Positions 35,614 to 44,965 of a stretch of 64,000 nucleotides of DNA are shown one piece after another. The notes under the pieces are model-generated. The model was not told where the DNA came from and made no database searches. It was given only the letters and a program-made list of their open reading frames with translations. Where the stretch lies: positions 18,029-82,028 of the forward strand of contig JAUNWX010000003.1 in assembly GCA_030540075.1 (NCBI GenBank). Reading direction: 5' to 3'. A program made the position numbers and the translations under genes. The stretch comes from Lachnospiraceae bacterium (lineage in GTDB: Bacteria; Bacillota; Clostridia; Lachnospirales; Lachnospiraceae). Each line of letters opens with the position of its first letter. The first letter of the stretch is position 1.

Positions 35614-37164
35614 TTAATAGAACATTGGGGAGCCAGGTCCCAACGGAAGTCCCAGCAGGTACCATACGGAGAACATCACGAGCCAGCCGAGCAGGAAGCA
35701 GATGGAGTATGGAAGCATGGTCGAAATAACGCTTCCGATACCTGCCTTCTTATCATACTTCTGGAAGAATGCAACCGTCAGTACGAAGAACGGCATCAGC
35801 GGTGCGATGATGTTCGTCGCAGAATCACCGATACGGTAAGCACACTGCGTAAGCTCTGGAGAAAGACCGAGACGCATGAACATCGGTACGAAGATCGGTG
35901 CCATGATGGCCCACTTTGCAGAGTCTACGGCGATAAAAATGTTGATAAATGCAGTTAATACGATGAAGCAGATGATAAGCGGCAGTCCGGTAAATCCGAC
36001 CGACTTCAGGAAATCCGCACCGGAAACGGAGATAATGGTTCCCAGGTTGGAATAATTGAAGCATGCGGTAAACTGAGCCGCGAAGAAGATCAGAACCATG
36101 AAGCTGGACAGACCACTGATGGTCTTGTTCATAAGTGCGATCATGTCCTTATCGTTCTTGATGGAGCCGGCACCGATACCATATGCAAGACCCGGAAGCA
36201 GGAATAAGAGCATCATGAAGAAGATAATTCCGCTCATGAACGGGGAGCTTAAGAAGGAGTGGGTCTCCGGATTACGTAAAAGACCATTGGTCGGTACAAC
36301 GAGCGATGCGATGAAGAGCACATAAACCACCGCGGTGATTCCGGCAAAACGCATACCGCGCTTCTCATTTTCCGCGATGTCGTGAACCTGCTCGGATGCA
36401 TCCGGAACATACGGTGTGAGACGCGGCTCAACCAGCTTATCGGTGACCAGTGTTCCGATGGCTGTAATCAGGAAGGTCGATGCGATCATGAAAAACCAGT
36501 TTGCTACCGGTAAAACGGTGTAGTTCGGATCCAGTGTCTGCGCTGCCTGTGTGGACATACCGGCAAACATCGGGTCGTTTGTCGCAATCAGAAGGTTTGC
36601 GCTCCATCCTCCGGATACACCGGCGAATGCAGCTGCGAGACCGGCGATCGGATGACGGCCGAATGCCATAAACAGGATCGCACCGAGCGGAACCAGTACG
36701 ACATAACCGGTGGAAGATGCGATGTTCGACATGATGCCGAGGAATACAACCACCGCGGTTACCATTCCCTTCGGTGTGGATGCCGCTACCTTACGAAGAA
36801 GGGCGGATAAGAAGCCGGTACCGTCTGCAACGCCGACACCGATCATAATCGTAAATACAGTACCGAGTGCGAAGAAGCCTGTAAAGTTGCTGACAACCTT
36901 CGTCACCATGTAACGGATACTGTCCGGCGCCAGGAGGCTCACGGCTGCAACTGTTTTCTGTGTGATCTCTCCGGTACTGCTGTCAAGGAAATCATAGCTG
37001 ACCTCTACACCACATGCTGCACAGATCGCGGAAATCACGATCACCACTGCTGTTAAAATGATAAAAATGGTTGCCGGGTTCGGCAGTCCGTTTCCAACGC
37101 GTTCTACGGTATCCAGTGCCCGCAGAATAAAACCCTTCTTTTCTTTTGTCTTTGTCTCTGACAT
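35614..37164 (-). CDS. AbgT-family carrier
   Basis: 516 residues with about eleven to thirteen membrane spans and the AbgT hallmarks LPNPATIFIILTAVVIV near the N-terminus and SGGWSANLLIATNDPM in the middle. AbgT members import p-aminobenzoyl-glutamate or export sulfonamide drugs; clostridial ones are poorly studied. Beside an M20D amidohydrolase and CyuA-type lyases, import of an acylated or aromatic amino-acid conjugate is likely. I use the ATG at 37164, spaced 8 bases from GGAG; the one at 37170 is too close. Confidence 0.88.
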   Translation of the reverse strand: MSETKTKEKKGFILRALDTVERVGNGLPNPATIFIILTAVVIVISAICAACGVEVSYDFLDSSTGEITQKTVAAVSLLAPDSIRYMVTKVVSNFTGFFALGTVFTIMIGVGVADGTGFLSALLRKVAASTPKGMVTAVVVFLGIMSNIASSTGYVVLVPLGAILFMAFGRHPIAGLAAAFAGVSGGWSANLLIATNDPMFAGMSTQAAQTLDPNYTVLPVANWFFMIASTFLITAIGTLVTDKLVEPRLTPYVPDASEQVHDIAENEKRGMRFAGITAVVYVLFIASLVVPTNGLLRNPETHSFLSSPFMSGIIFFMMLLFLLPGLAYGIGAGSIKNDKDMIALMNKTISGLSSFMVLIFFAAQFTACFNYSNLGTIISVSGADFLKSVGFTGLPLIICFIVLTAFINIFIAVDSAKWAIMAPIFVPMFMRLGLSPELTQCAYRIGDSATNIIAPLMPFFVLTVAFFQKYDKKAGIGSVISTMLPYSICFLLGWLVMFSVWYLLGLPLGPGSPMFY

Positions 37165-37250
37165 ATTCATACTCCACGTTTCATAAATTCGTTATCGGTC
37201 TCTGCATTCTGATCCCCTTATGTACAGATCCCGATGTTTAAAACTCTGTT

Positions 37251-38561
37251 TTACAGGCAGGAATCCACATCTGCCTTATCGATCATGACGTTCAGGATCT
37301 CCTTATCCGTGGACTTCATGCCGACTCTGCCGATGTATCCCATGTTCTTAATTGTTTCCTCTACATCCTGCTCCACGATACCTTCACCGGCCTGGAACTG
37401 CTTATCGCTCATGCTCATGTAGTGTGCCAGCAGGGCGGCATGTACCGATGCGGCGATCTTCGCAGCACAACTTCGCTTCGCGCCATCGCAGACGATGCCG
37501 CCGACATTGGCCAGCGTGTTTGTGATCGTACGGCCGATATGCTGATAGTCACCACCTGCCATAAAGGTGATGGCTGCACCCGAGCCACAGGCTGCACTTA
37601 CAGCGCCACAGAATGCGGAAAGCGCGCCAATATAGTGCTTGATATAGACGGAAACCAGATTACTTACGAGCATCGCCCGATACATCTTCTCTTCTGAGAT
37701 CTTCCATTCACGAGCATAGACGAGTACCGGCATCGTCACGGTGATACCCTGATTTCCGGAACCGGAATTGATCACGACCGGAAGCGGACATCCGCTCATA
37801 CGTGCATCGGAACCGGCGGCCGCTGCGGCGCAGGCTTCGGTACGTACATCGTGTCCCCAGTTTCCGAGGATGGTCTTACCGATCTGAGCACCCCAGGCGT
37901 TGTCGAGTCCTTCCTGGGATATCTTCGAGTTCATTTCGATCTGACGCTGGATCACATCCCGGATCTCAGCCAGATCCACGTTCTCTGCATACTCCAGCAG
38001 TCCACGAAGACTCATTCTGCTACGGTCGGAACACACAATGCCCTGTGATGCTTCTTCCATGACCTCATGCTCGACATCACGAAGGATTTCTTCATCCTTC
38101 TGCATAAACACGATGTCGGTGTGATGATAAGCGATACGCACACAGGCCGTATGCTCTTCCGATGTCATGACGATCTCGATGTAAAGATTCGGAACATTTT
38201 CCGCCAGATTCACATCACAGATCTTCGCCTCGTTGATCTTTCTGCACTCCTCACGATCTTCATCCGTGACACCGGCGATGACTTCCAGCTTCTTATCCGG
38301 ATCGCCACCGACCATACCGAGAATAGCTGCAACCTCGATGCCCTTCTGTCCACCGGAATTCGGCACGGTTACACCCTTCACGTTCTTGATCATGTTGCCG
38401 GAGCAGTTGACGGTCATGCGCGTCGGCATCTCTCCGAGGAGCTTTCGCGTCATCGCTGCCGCATAGGCGATGGCGATCGGCTCGGTACAGCCCATCGCCG
38501 GAATCAGCTCCTCACGTAAGATCGCTGTGTAATTCTTAAAATCATTTTCACTCAGCTTCAT
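37251..38561 (-). CDS. CyuA/UPF0597-family iron-sulfur lyase, copy 1
   Basis: 436 residues of the UPF0597 (YhaM/CyuA) family, related to the Fe-S L-serine dehydratase alpha subunit. Conserved features include PAMGCTEPIAIAYAAA, VNCSGNMIKNVKGVTVPNSG, SAACGSGAAIT and CDGAKRSCAAKI, whose cysteines are candidate [4Fe-4S] ligands. Characterised members desulfurate L-cysteine to pyruvate, ammonia and sulfide. It is followed by abgT and the TSCPD gene. It is nearly identical to copy 2 (41648-42958) except around residues 165-215, and shares its upstream sequence. Confidence 0.9.
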   Translation of the reverse strand: MKLSENDFKNYTAILREELIPAMGCTEPIAIAYAAAMTRKLLGEMPTRMTVNCSGNMIKNVKGVTVPNSGGQKGIEVAAILGMVGGDPDKKLEVIAGVTDEDREECRKINEAKICDVNLAENVPNLYIEIVMTSEEHTACVRIAYHHTDIVFMQKDEEILRDVEHEVMEEASQGIVCSDRSRMSLRGLLEYAENVDLAEIRDVIQRQIEMNSKISQEGLDNAWGAQIGKTILGNWGHDVRTEACAAAAAGSDARMSGCPLPVVINSGSGNQGITVTMPVLVYAREWKISEEKMYRAMLVSNLVSVYIKHYIGALSAFCGAVSAACGSGAAITFMAGGDYQHIGRTITNTLANVGGIVCDGAKRSCAAKIAASVHAALLAHYMSMSDKQFQAGEGIVEQDVEETIKNMGYIGRVGMKSTDKEILNVMIDKADVDSCL

Positions 38562-38657
38562 ACGCTTTTCCTCCTTCTATATACGATCCAGACATCCGGA
38601 TCGTGCTGCTGATCATACAGGCATATCTGTACATGAACTTCTTAAGCATATCTCTGT

Positions 38658-38690
38658 TCATAGTACTAACCATATCTCTGATATTATCAG
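38658..38690 (-). promoter_or_regulatory. shared operator-like element upstream of cyuA copy 1
   Basis: TCATAGTAC at 38658 and the perfect palindrome CTGATATTATCAG at 38678-38690. The same pair, with identical 20-base offset, lies upstream of cyuA copy 2. On the minus strand the palindrome carries GATAAT, a likely -10 box, so a repressor bound here would block initiation. The nearby GntR regulator is the best candidate. The remainder of 38562-38942 holds only this element and a terminator. Confidence 0.6.
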
Positions 38691-38830
38691 CCGTGCTGGA
38701 ATACATAATAACACATAGAAAAGAATGCGCAATTACCAAGACTACACAAAAAAAGCGTGTCATATTTGTCTGTTGTGCACAAGATAATTCTGCATCATGG
38801 CAGATCCTTTGTAATCATTAAATCAAATAA

Positions 38831-38855
38831 GCTGCCGCACAAAAAATGCGACAGC
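38831..38855 (-). terminator. terminator behind the M20D amidohydrolase gene
   Basis: GCTGCCGCA pairs with TGCGACAGC (one mismatch) across CAAAAAA; the minus strand continues TTATTTGATT. It lies 88 bases after the amidohydrolase stop and separates it from the cyuA-abgT unit. Confidence 0.6.
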
Positions 38856-38942
38856 TTTCATCATGGAATTTTATGTTCAGATATATGGTTCTTCCACTGT
38901 CTAAACATAGCGCTTTCCGGCTTCATGCATCATCCGAAACGT

Positions 38943-40115
38943 TTATGACAGCTCCTTCTGGTACTCCTGTACATACTCTACGAAGTACTCAACGCCCAGT
39001 GACAGTGCGCTTTCATCGATATCGAAGAACGGGCTGTGCTGCGGGAACTGACGCTCCTCCTCCGGCCAGCCACCGCCGAGAAGCAGAATGCACTTCTCCT
39101 GCGGGTACTTGGCGAAATCCTCGCCACCCATCTGAAGCTCCCAGTCGGTGAGGTGATCCTTACCGAAAACGGTCTCTGCGGCTCTTCTTCCGGTATCTAC
39201 ACAGGCATCATCGTTGATCATTGGAGGTGGTCCGAAGTGATAATCCACTTCGATTTCGGTTCGAGTGGCCTCACCTACACCGGCTGCTACACGCTTAATG
39301 ATCTCTGGATACTGATCACGGGTCGCCGGCGTAAAGGTTCTGGCAGTACCCATGAGGTGTGCCTCTGCCGGAATCACGTTGGATGTCGTTCCGGAATTAA
39401 ATGCGGTGATACTGATAACCGATGCCTCCAGCGGATTTAATTCTCTCGCAACGACACGCTGCATCGAAAGAACGAACTCGGAAGCTGCAACAACCGGGTC
39501 TACGGTCTGGTGTGGAAGTGCACCATGGCCACCCTTACCCTTTACGTAAATGTCGAAGGTGTCCGCAGCGGACATTACAGGGCCATAACGAAGAGATGCA
39601 TAACCTGCCGGAATCTTGCTCCAGATATGCATCGCGATGAGACGATCACACTCCAGAAGTGCCGGATCATCCTTCATCAGTGCAGCACCACTGTTCTCGA
39701 TACACTCCTCTGCCGGCTGGAACAGAAGACGTACGGTGATGGTCAGCTCATCCTCCATCTGCTTCAGAAGCTTGGCTGCTCCGAGGAGCATGGTGATATG
39801 TGTATCATGGCCGCATGCATGCATCTTGCCTTCATTCTGAGACTTCCACTCACACGCTGCCTGCTCTGTAATCGGAAGTGCATCGATATCTGCACGAATT
39901 CCGAGAATCTTATCGGAAGAATGCGGTCCCTTGATAGTGGCGATCACGCCGGTCTTGCTGGACTCCTGGTATGGAATTCCGAGTTCATCCAGATATTCCA
40001 TAATCTTCTTCTGTGTATTGAACTCCTCCCACGGTAACTCAGGGTGTTCATGGAAATAACGACGAAGTTCTACTAATTCGTTCTGAATTTTCTTTCCTTC
40101 TGTGATGACATCCAT
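38943..40115 (-). CDS. M20D amidohydrolase (aminoacylase/hippurate hydrolase type)
   Basis: 390 residues. Metal-binding stretches of the M20D family are present: RRYFHEHPELPWEEFNT, GIRADIDALPI, HACGHDTHITMLLGAA, LLFQPAEE and GGEDFAKYPQ. The dimerisation domain begins near KGKGGHGALPHQ. Such enzymes remove acyl or aminobenzoyl groups from amino acids. Genomic partners are the YfcC carrier 105 bases upstream and CyuA lyases. The exact substrate cannot be read from sequence. Confidence 0.92.
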   Translation of the reverse strand: MDVITEGKKIQNELVELRRYFHEHPELPWEEFNTQKKIMEYLDELGIPYQESSKTGVIATIKGPHSSDKILGIRADIDALPITEQAACEWKSQNEGKMHACGHDTHITMLLGAAKLLKQMEDELTITVRLLFQPAEECIENSGAALMKDDPALLECDRLIAMHIWSKIPAGYASLRYGPVMSAADTFDIYVKGKGGHGALPHQTVDPVVAASEFVLSMQRVVARELNPLEASVISITAFNSGTTSNVIPAEAHLMGTARTFTPATRDQYPEIIKRVAAGVGEATRTEIEVDYHFGPPPMINDDACVDTGRRAAETVFGKDHLTDWELQMGGEDFAKYPQEKCILLLGGGWPEEERQFPQHSPFFDIDESALSLGVEYFVEYVQEYQKELS

Positions 40116-40220
40116 TTTGTATTTCCTCCTAATGAATGATGTAAAACACGTATGTTATATTCTTTTTTTAGTACAGCCTTCCGAAAATATCGACATTCGA
40201 AAGGCTGCGGAATTTAAATA

Positions 40221-41630
40221 TTAGAATGGGCCGTAGTTGATCTTGGTTGCTACAATCAGTGCAATCACGCAGACAACAAACAGTATCGAAATCAGCGGAG
40301 TAACAAACTTCCACCACTTCTTAAGAGGGATACCTGCGATCGTAAGGAAGATCAGAAGAGTACCACTGGTGAACCAGAGAGAGTTTGTAAGACCATCACC
40401 GAACTGGAATGCGAGAATCATGGTCTGACGGGTCATACCGATGATATCTGCAAGTGGAATAAGGATAGGCATGAGCGCCATAGCCTTTGCCGAACCAGAA
40501 GTGAGGAGACCGTTGAAGATTGCGATAACGAACATAACCGCGATGGCTGCGATCGAACCCGGAAGGTTCTTCAGAGGTCTGGAAATGCTGTAAATGATCG
40601 GGTCGATGATACCGGACTCGGTAAGGATCCACTGGATACCTCTTGCAAGACCGATGACAAGTGCAGGTGTAAGACCATCCTTCGCACCGGCACAGATTGC
40701 ATTGACGAGGTCATTCGGTGCCATCTTGTTCAGAAGACCAGCAGCGACTGCAGCAAACAGGAAGCATGCAGAAAGATCATTCATAGACCATCCAAACTTT
40801 GCAACGCCTGCGATGGCTGCTACAAATACAACGAGGAAAAGCAGGAGCGCCATGCTCTGTCCGCCGGTCAGCGGAGTCTTCATCTCCTCCGAATAGTCTA
40901 CACGGAACTTATCGGAATCCAGATCTGCGGTGATGGACTGAATCTTTCCATTACGAACACCACGTGCATAACGAAGCACATAAAGAATGATGATAAAATC
41001 AGCCACACAGAGCAGGATCAGACGGAATGCAAATCCGGAGAACATCGGAAGCTCTGCCACTTCATGTGAGATACCTACGGTGTATACACTGGTCGGTGAG
41101 AACGAGAAGCTGATCATATCGATCATAGCGGAACAAGCGATACCGGTCATCAGGTCATAGCCGAGTGCCAGAACCAGTGACAGAACGATCGGAATGAACG
41201 GAACAATCTGCTCATTCCATCCGAGGAATCCACCGAGTGAACCGAAGATGATCATGATCAGAACTAGGATCTTCTCAGAGCCGACCGCCTCAGACTTCGA
41301 AAGGATACGAGCTACACCCTTGTTCAGCGCACCAGTCCGCTTGTAAACTTCGATACATCCTGCAACGAGCATAACGAGAAACATCATGCCGCCAGAGGAT
41401 ACAAGTCCATTCGGAATCGACTGGAAAATCGCCTGCGGTCCCAGGTACGTCTTTTCCGTTGCGTGGAAAGAGTTTGCGATGACCACAGTTCTGCCATTCA
41501 GCACTTCACGGTCAAATGCACCCGGGCTGATAAACAGCGACATAATATAGCAGCCTACGATTACGAGGAATACGATGACGAATGCATTAATCGATCCACT
41601 CTTCTTCTGTTTTTTTACGTTTTCTCCCAT
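40221..41630 (-). CDS. YfcC-family membrane carrier
   Basis: 469 residues with about twelve spans and typical YfcC/DcuC-superfamily motifs: AIFQSIPNGLVSSGGMMFLVML, SAMIDMISFSFSPTSVYTVG, and FNGLLTSGSAKAMALMPILIPLADIIGMTRQ. Family members are thought to carry C4-dicarboxylates, amino acids or peptides. It starts 17 bases after cyuA copy 2 ends and precedes the amidohydrolase, forming a cyuA-yfcC-M20D unit. Substrate is inference. Confidence 0.85.
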   Translation of the reverse strand: MGENVKKQKKSGSINAFVIVFLVIVGCYIMSLFISPGAFDREVLNGRTVVIANSFHATEKTYLGPQAIFQSIPNGLVSSGGMMFLVMLVAGCIEVYKRTGALNKGVARILSKSEAVGSEKILVLIMIIFGSLGGFLGWNEQIVPFIPIVLSLVLALGYDLMTGIACSAMIDMISFSFSPTSVYTVGISHEVAELPMFSGFAFRLILLCVADFIIILYVLRYARGVRNGKIQSITADLDSDKFRVDYSEEMKTPLTGGQSMALLLFLVVFVAAIAGVAKFGWSMNDLSACFLFAAVAAGLLNKMAPNDLVNAICAGAKDGLTPALVIGLARGIQWILTESGIIDPIIYSISRPLKNLPGSIAAIAVMFVIAIFNGLLTSGSAKAMALMPILIPLADIIGMTRQTMILAFQFGDGLTNSLWFTSGTLLIFLTIAGIPLKKWWKFVTPLISILFVVCVIALIVATKINYGPF

Positions 41631-41647
41631 TTCATACTCCTAACCCT

Positions 41648-42958
41648 TTAAAGGTTTGCGTCTACATCTGCCTTATCGATCATGACATTCAGGATCTCCT
41701 TATCCGTGGACTTCATACCGACTCTGCCGATGTATCCCATGTTTTTAATTGTTTCCTCTACATCCTGCTCCACGATACCTTCACCGGCCTGGAACTGCTT
41801 GTCACTCATGCTCATGTAGTGTGCCAGCAGTGCGGCATGTACCGATGCGGCAATCTTCGCAGCACAGCTCCGCTTCGCGCCATCGCAGACGATGCCGCCG
41901 ACATTGGCCAGCGTGTTGGTGATCGTACGACCGATATGCTGGTAGTCGCCACCGGCCATAAAGGTGATGGCTGCACCCGAACCACAGGCTGCACTTACAG
42001 CGCCACAGAATGCGGAAAGCGCGCCGATATAGTGCTTGATATAGATGGAAACCAGATTACTTACGAGCATCGCCCGATACATCTTTTCTTCTGAGATCTT
42101 CCATTCACGAGCATAGACGAGCACCGGCATCGTCACGGTGATACCCTGATTTCCGGAACCGGAATTGATCACGACTGGAAGCGGACATCCGCTCATACGT
42201 GCATCGGAACCGGCGGCCGCTGCGGCGCAGGCTTCGGTACGTACATCGTGTCCCCAGTTTCCGAGGATGGTCTTACCGATCTGAGCACCCCAGGCGTTGT
42301 CGAGTCCCTCCTGGGAAATCTTCGCGTTCATCTCGATCTGACGCTGGATCACCGGTTTAATGTCCGCGAGATCGACGGTGTCTGCATACTCGAGAATGCC
42401 CTGAAGGCTCATCCTGCTTCGATCTGCGAGTACAGTTTCTTCTGCGCTCTCCTCCACAACGGCGTTCTCTATATCGCGAAGAATCTTCTGATCCTTCTGC
42501 ATATAGACGATATCCGTATGGTGGTTTGCGATGCGTACACAGGCCGTATGCTCTTCCGATGCCATGATGATCTCGATGTAGAGATTCGGAACATTTTCCG
42601 CCAGATTCACATCACAGATCTTCGCCTCGTTGAGTTTTCTGCACTCTTCACGATCCTCATCGGTCACACCGGCGATGACTTCCAGCTTCTTATCCGGATC
42701 ACCACCGACCATACCGAGGATAGCGGCGACCTCGATGCCCTTCTGTCCACCGGAATTCGGTACCGTCACGCCCTTCACGTTCTTGATCATGTTGCCGGAG
42801 CAGTTGACGGTGATGCGCGTCGGCATCTCTCCCAGGAGCCTCCGGGCCTCCGCTGCCGCATAAGCGATCGCAATCGGCTCCGTACAGCCCATCGCCGGAA
42901 TCAGCTCCGCACGTAAGATCGCTGTGTAATTTCTGTACTCACCTTCACTCAGCTTCAT
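41648..42958 (-). CDS. CyuA/UPF0597-family iron-sulfur lyase, copy 2
   Basis: 436 residues, same family and cysteine pattern as copy 1. The two proteins are almost identical except around residues 165-215, where for example EHEVMEEASQG becomes ENAVVEESAEE, and a few N-terminal positions. The DNA is also nearly identical over long stretches, indicating recent duplication or gene conversion. I start at 42958, with GGAGG about 9 bases upstream and matching copy 1; the frame is open to 42985. First gene of the unit with yfcC and the amidohydrolase. Confidence 0.9.
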   Translation of the reverse strand: MKLSEGEYRNYTAILRAELIPAMGCTEPIAIAYAAAEARRLLGEMPTRITVNCSGNMIKNVKGVTVPNSGGQKGIEVAAILGMVGGDPDKKLEVIAGVTDEDREECRKLNEAKICDVNLAENVPNLYIEIIMASEEHTACVRIANHHTDIVYMQKDQKILRDIENAVVEESAEETVLADRSRMSLQGILEYADTVDLADIKPVIQRQIEMNAKISQEGLDNAWGAQIGKTILGNWGHDVRTEACAAAAAGSDARMSGCPLPVVINSGSGNQGITVTMPVLVYAREWKISEEKMYRAMLVSNLVSIYIKHYIGALSAFCGAVSAACGSGAAITFMAGGDYQHIGRTITNTLANVGGIVCDGAKRSCAAKIAASVHAALLAHYMSMSDKQFQAGEGIVEQDVEETIKNMGYIGRVGMKSTDKEILNVMIDKADVDANL

Positions 42959-43064
42959 ACGTATTTTCCTCCTTTCCTTCGCCACCCGAATACGCTCCAG
43001 ATGGCCTTACTGATAATATAAAGTGCAGGATAAATGAACATACCTGATCCGCATTCCCGCCTGC

Positions 43065-43097
43065 TCATAGTACAAATCTTATCACTGATATTACCAG
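43065..43097 (-). promoter_or_regulatory. shared operator-like element upstream of cyuA copy 2
   Basis: TCATAGTAC at 43065 and CTGATATTACCAG at 43085-43097, one base off the palindrome found at copy 1 and with the same 20-base offset. ACTAACACATA follows in both contexts. Likely promoter plus operator, bound by the neighbouring GntR protein (inference). Confidence 0.58.
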
Positions 43098-43144
43098 TTG
43101 TTATAGAGCCATACTAACACATATTCGTTTGTATGATAAGCCAA

Positions 43145-43167
43145 ATAGTGGCCAAAAACGCCACTAT
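43145..43167. other. inverted repeat between gntR and cyuA copy 2
   Basis: ATAGTGGC-N7-GCCACTAT, a perfect 8-bp inverted repeat. It lies between the gntR terminator and the cyuA promoter element and could be a second operator or a weak terminator. Confidence 0.45.
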
Positions 43168-43187
43168 ATTTTATACATAATGCACAA

Positions 43188-43226
43188 AAGGCCAGATCAG
43201 GAACTGCTGCTTCCTGATTCGGCCTT
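43188..43226 (-). terminator. gntR terminator
   Basis: AAGGCCAGATCAGGAA pairs with TTCCTGATTCGGCCTT (one mismatch, 7-base loop). On the minus strand it is followed by TTGTG after a run of T, 120 bases behind the gntR stop. Confidence 0.75.
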
Positions 43227-43347
43227 GAATTCATCTTCTTTATTCTGTTTTATATTCGAACTGCAGGCAGGACGGAACGCATCCTGTCGCACGTTTCGCA
43301 CATGCTACGCAGGGATTCCCACGAGAACGTTTCCCGCTCTGCATCCC

Positions 43348-43998
43348 TTATCTCGCCTGGCGGAAGAAGTCCTCGAAGCCACCGAAATTATGCAGATCCT
43401 GACTGATATACTCGATGGCGGTATCTGCGTCCTTCTTCCGGAGACTGTCGATGATATCGGTATGGTGCTCTGTATCATGCGACAGCAGAACATCCCGGTT
43501 GCTGTTCCAGTAGAACTGCGCATACGCGCGTGTGAGACGATTCATCGTAAGACGAAGTTCCTGAAGTGCATAGTCGTTATGCCAGAAGCTCATCAGCTTG
43601 AGATGAAAGTTTTCGTTCGCAGCCCAGTGCTCGAACGGCGTACTGTCATCGTTCTGGCAGTCAACATTGAGCTTCTCCAGCTCTTCGATCTGTCGCTCCG
43701 TCAATGTCGAAATCCGCTGCTTCAGGAACCCGCTCTCCAGGACGAGACGGAACTGCAGCATGGAATATACATCTTCCACCGAATAGGTGATGACCTCATA
43801 GCCATAACGCGGGATACTTTTCAGGATGCCGTCGGCGCACATCGCAATCAGTGCATCGCGCACCGGCGATTTACTCACACCATACTTCTCCACCAGATCC
43901 TTCTCGTTGATGATATCCCCGGAATGCAGATTTCCGGATAAAAGATCGGATTCGATGCTCTTATATACAAAATCCTTCAGATTTGATGGTGCTTTCAT
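43348..43998 (-). CDS. GntR/FadR-family transcription regulator
   Basis: 216 residues. N-terminal winged helix (INEKDLVEKYGVSKSPVRDALIAMCADG, recognition helix SKSPVRDAL) and a C-terminal FCD all-helical ligand domain with metal-ligand-like histidines (NFHLKLMSFWHND and DTEHHTDIIDSL). FadR-type regulators usually repress adjacent catabolic genes and sense a small acid. It is transcribed in the same direction as, but separately from, the cyuA-yfcC-M20D unit; the palindrome upstream of both cyuA genes is its probable target. Confidence 0.9.
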   Translation of the reverse strand: MKAPSNLKDFVYKSIESDLLSGNLHSGDIINEKDLVEKYGVSKSPVRDALIAMCADGILKSIPRYGYEVITYSVEDVYSMLQFRLVLESGFLKQRISTLTERQIEELEKLNVDCQNDDSTPFEHWAANENFHLKLMSFWHNDYALQELRLTMNRLTRAYAQFYWNSNRDVLLSHDTEHHTDIIDSLRKKDADTAIEYISQDLHNFGGFEDFFRQAR

Positions 43999-44098
43999 TC
44001 TTCCCTCGTACTCATATAGCTATCATCGACATGTCAAACTATTATCATCTTATCACGCTTTTCGCAATTTGTAAGTACGGGTTTCCATGCAAAAAATG

Positions 44099-44884
44099 CT
44101 AAATGTTCAGGGATCTTGCACGTGCCCGTTTCATCGCTTCCTTCGTGAGGTCCTTGATCACCTCACCGCCGATGATGAGTCCGGCGACGGAAGGTACGAA
44201 GGCGACGGAGCCCGGGGTCGAGCGGCGGCCGCTGATGTGTTCGACGTCCGGTGATATCTCTTCGGCGGAGACAGGATCCTCCTCTGCCGTAAGCGGGGTC
44301 AATGCTTCTTCCGTGGAGTACACGACCTTCAGATGCTTCACCTGGCGCTTCTTCAGCTCGCGGCGCATGACGCGGGCAAGCGGATCGATCGAGGTCTGAT
44401 AGATATCCGCGACCTGGAATTTCGTAGGATCCAGCTTGTTCCCGGCGCCCATGCTGCTGATGATCGGCGTACCGGCCGCCTGGCAGGCCATGACGAGCTG
44501 GATCTTTGCAGTCACGGTATCGACCGCATCGATGACGTAATCATACTCCTCAAAATGGAATTCTGCACTGGTTTCCGGCAGGAAAAAGCACTCGTGACGA
44601 TGGACGACGCAGTCCGGGTTGATGTCATGGATGCGCTCCGCCATCACCTCGGTTTTATAGCGCCCGACGCTCTGGTGGGTGGCGATGATCTGACGGTTGA
44701 TGTTCGTGAGACAGACGGTATCGTTATCCACGAGGTCGATCGTGCCGACACCGGCGCGTGCGAGGGCTTCGACGGCGAAACCGCCGACGCCGCCGACACC
44801 GAAGACGATGACGCGGGCCTGCTGCAGAATCTGCACGGCTTCCGCTCCCAGCAGGAGACGGGTTCTCGAAAACTGATCTGGCAT
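44099..44884 (-). CDS. tcdA: tRNA threonylcarbamoyladenosine dehydratase
   Basis: 261 residues, E1-like ThiF/MoeB superfamily in the TcdA (CsdL/YgdL) branch. It has the nucleotide loop FGVGGVGGFAVEALARAGVG, then DNDTVCLTNINRQI, and DYVIDAVDTVTAK. It uses ATP to cyclise the t6A base at position 37 of ANN-decoding tRNAs into the hydantoin form. The C-terminal segment GSVAFVPSVAGLIIGGEVIKDL is typical. A cytoplasmic housekeeping enzyme, monocistronic here. Confidence 0.93.
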   Translation of the reverse strand: MPDQFSRTRLLLGAEAVQILQQARVIVFGVGGVGGFAVEALARAGVGTIDLVDNDTVCLTNINRQIIATHQSVGRYKTEVMAERIHDINPDCVVHRHECFFLPETSAEFHFEEYDYVIDAVDTVTAKIQLVMACQAAGTPIISSMGAGNKLDPTKFQVADIYQTSIDPLARVMRRELKKRQVKHLKVVYSTEEALTPLTAEEDPVSAEEISPDVEHISGRRSTPGSVAFVPSVAGLIIGGEVIKDLTKEAMKRARARSLNI

Positions 44885-44904
44885 AGATGTTTTCCTTTCA
44901 AAAA

Positions 44905-44932
44905 GAAATCGCTGCCATCTGGCAGCGATTTC
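44905..44932 (-). terminator. terminator between the phosphotransferase gene and tcdA
   Basis: A perfect 13-bp stem (44905-44917 with 44920-44932, two-base loop); the minus strand continues with TTTTTGAAAGG. It terminates the phosphotransferase transcript just before the tcdA ribosome site. Confidence 0.85.
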
Positions 44933-44965
44933 TATCTTATTCTGTTTTATAAATTCTTGTCAAGC

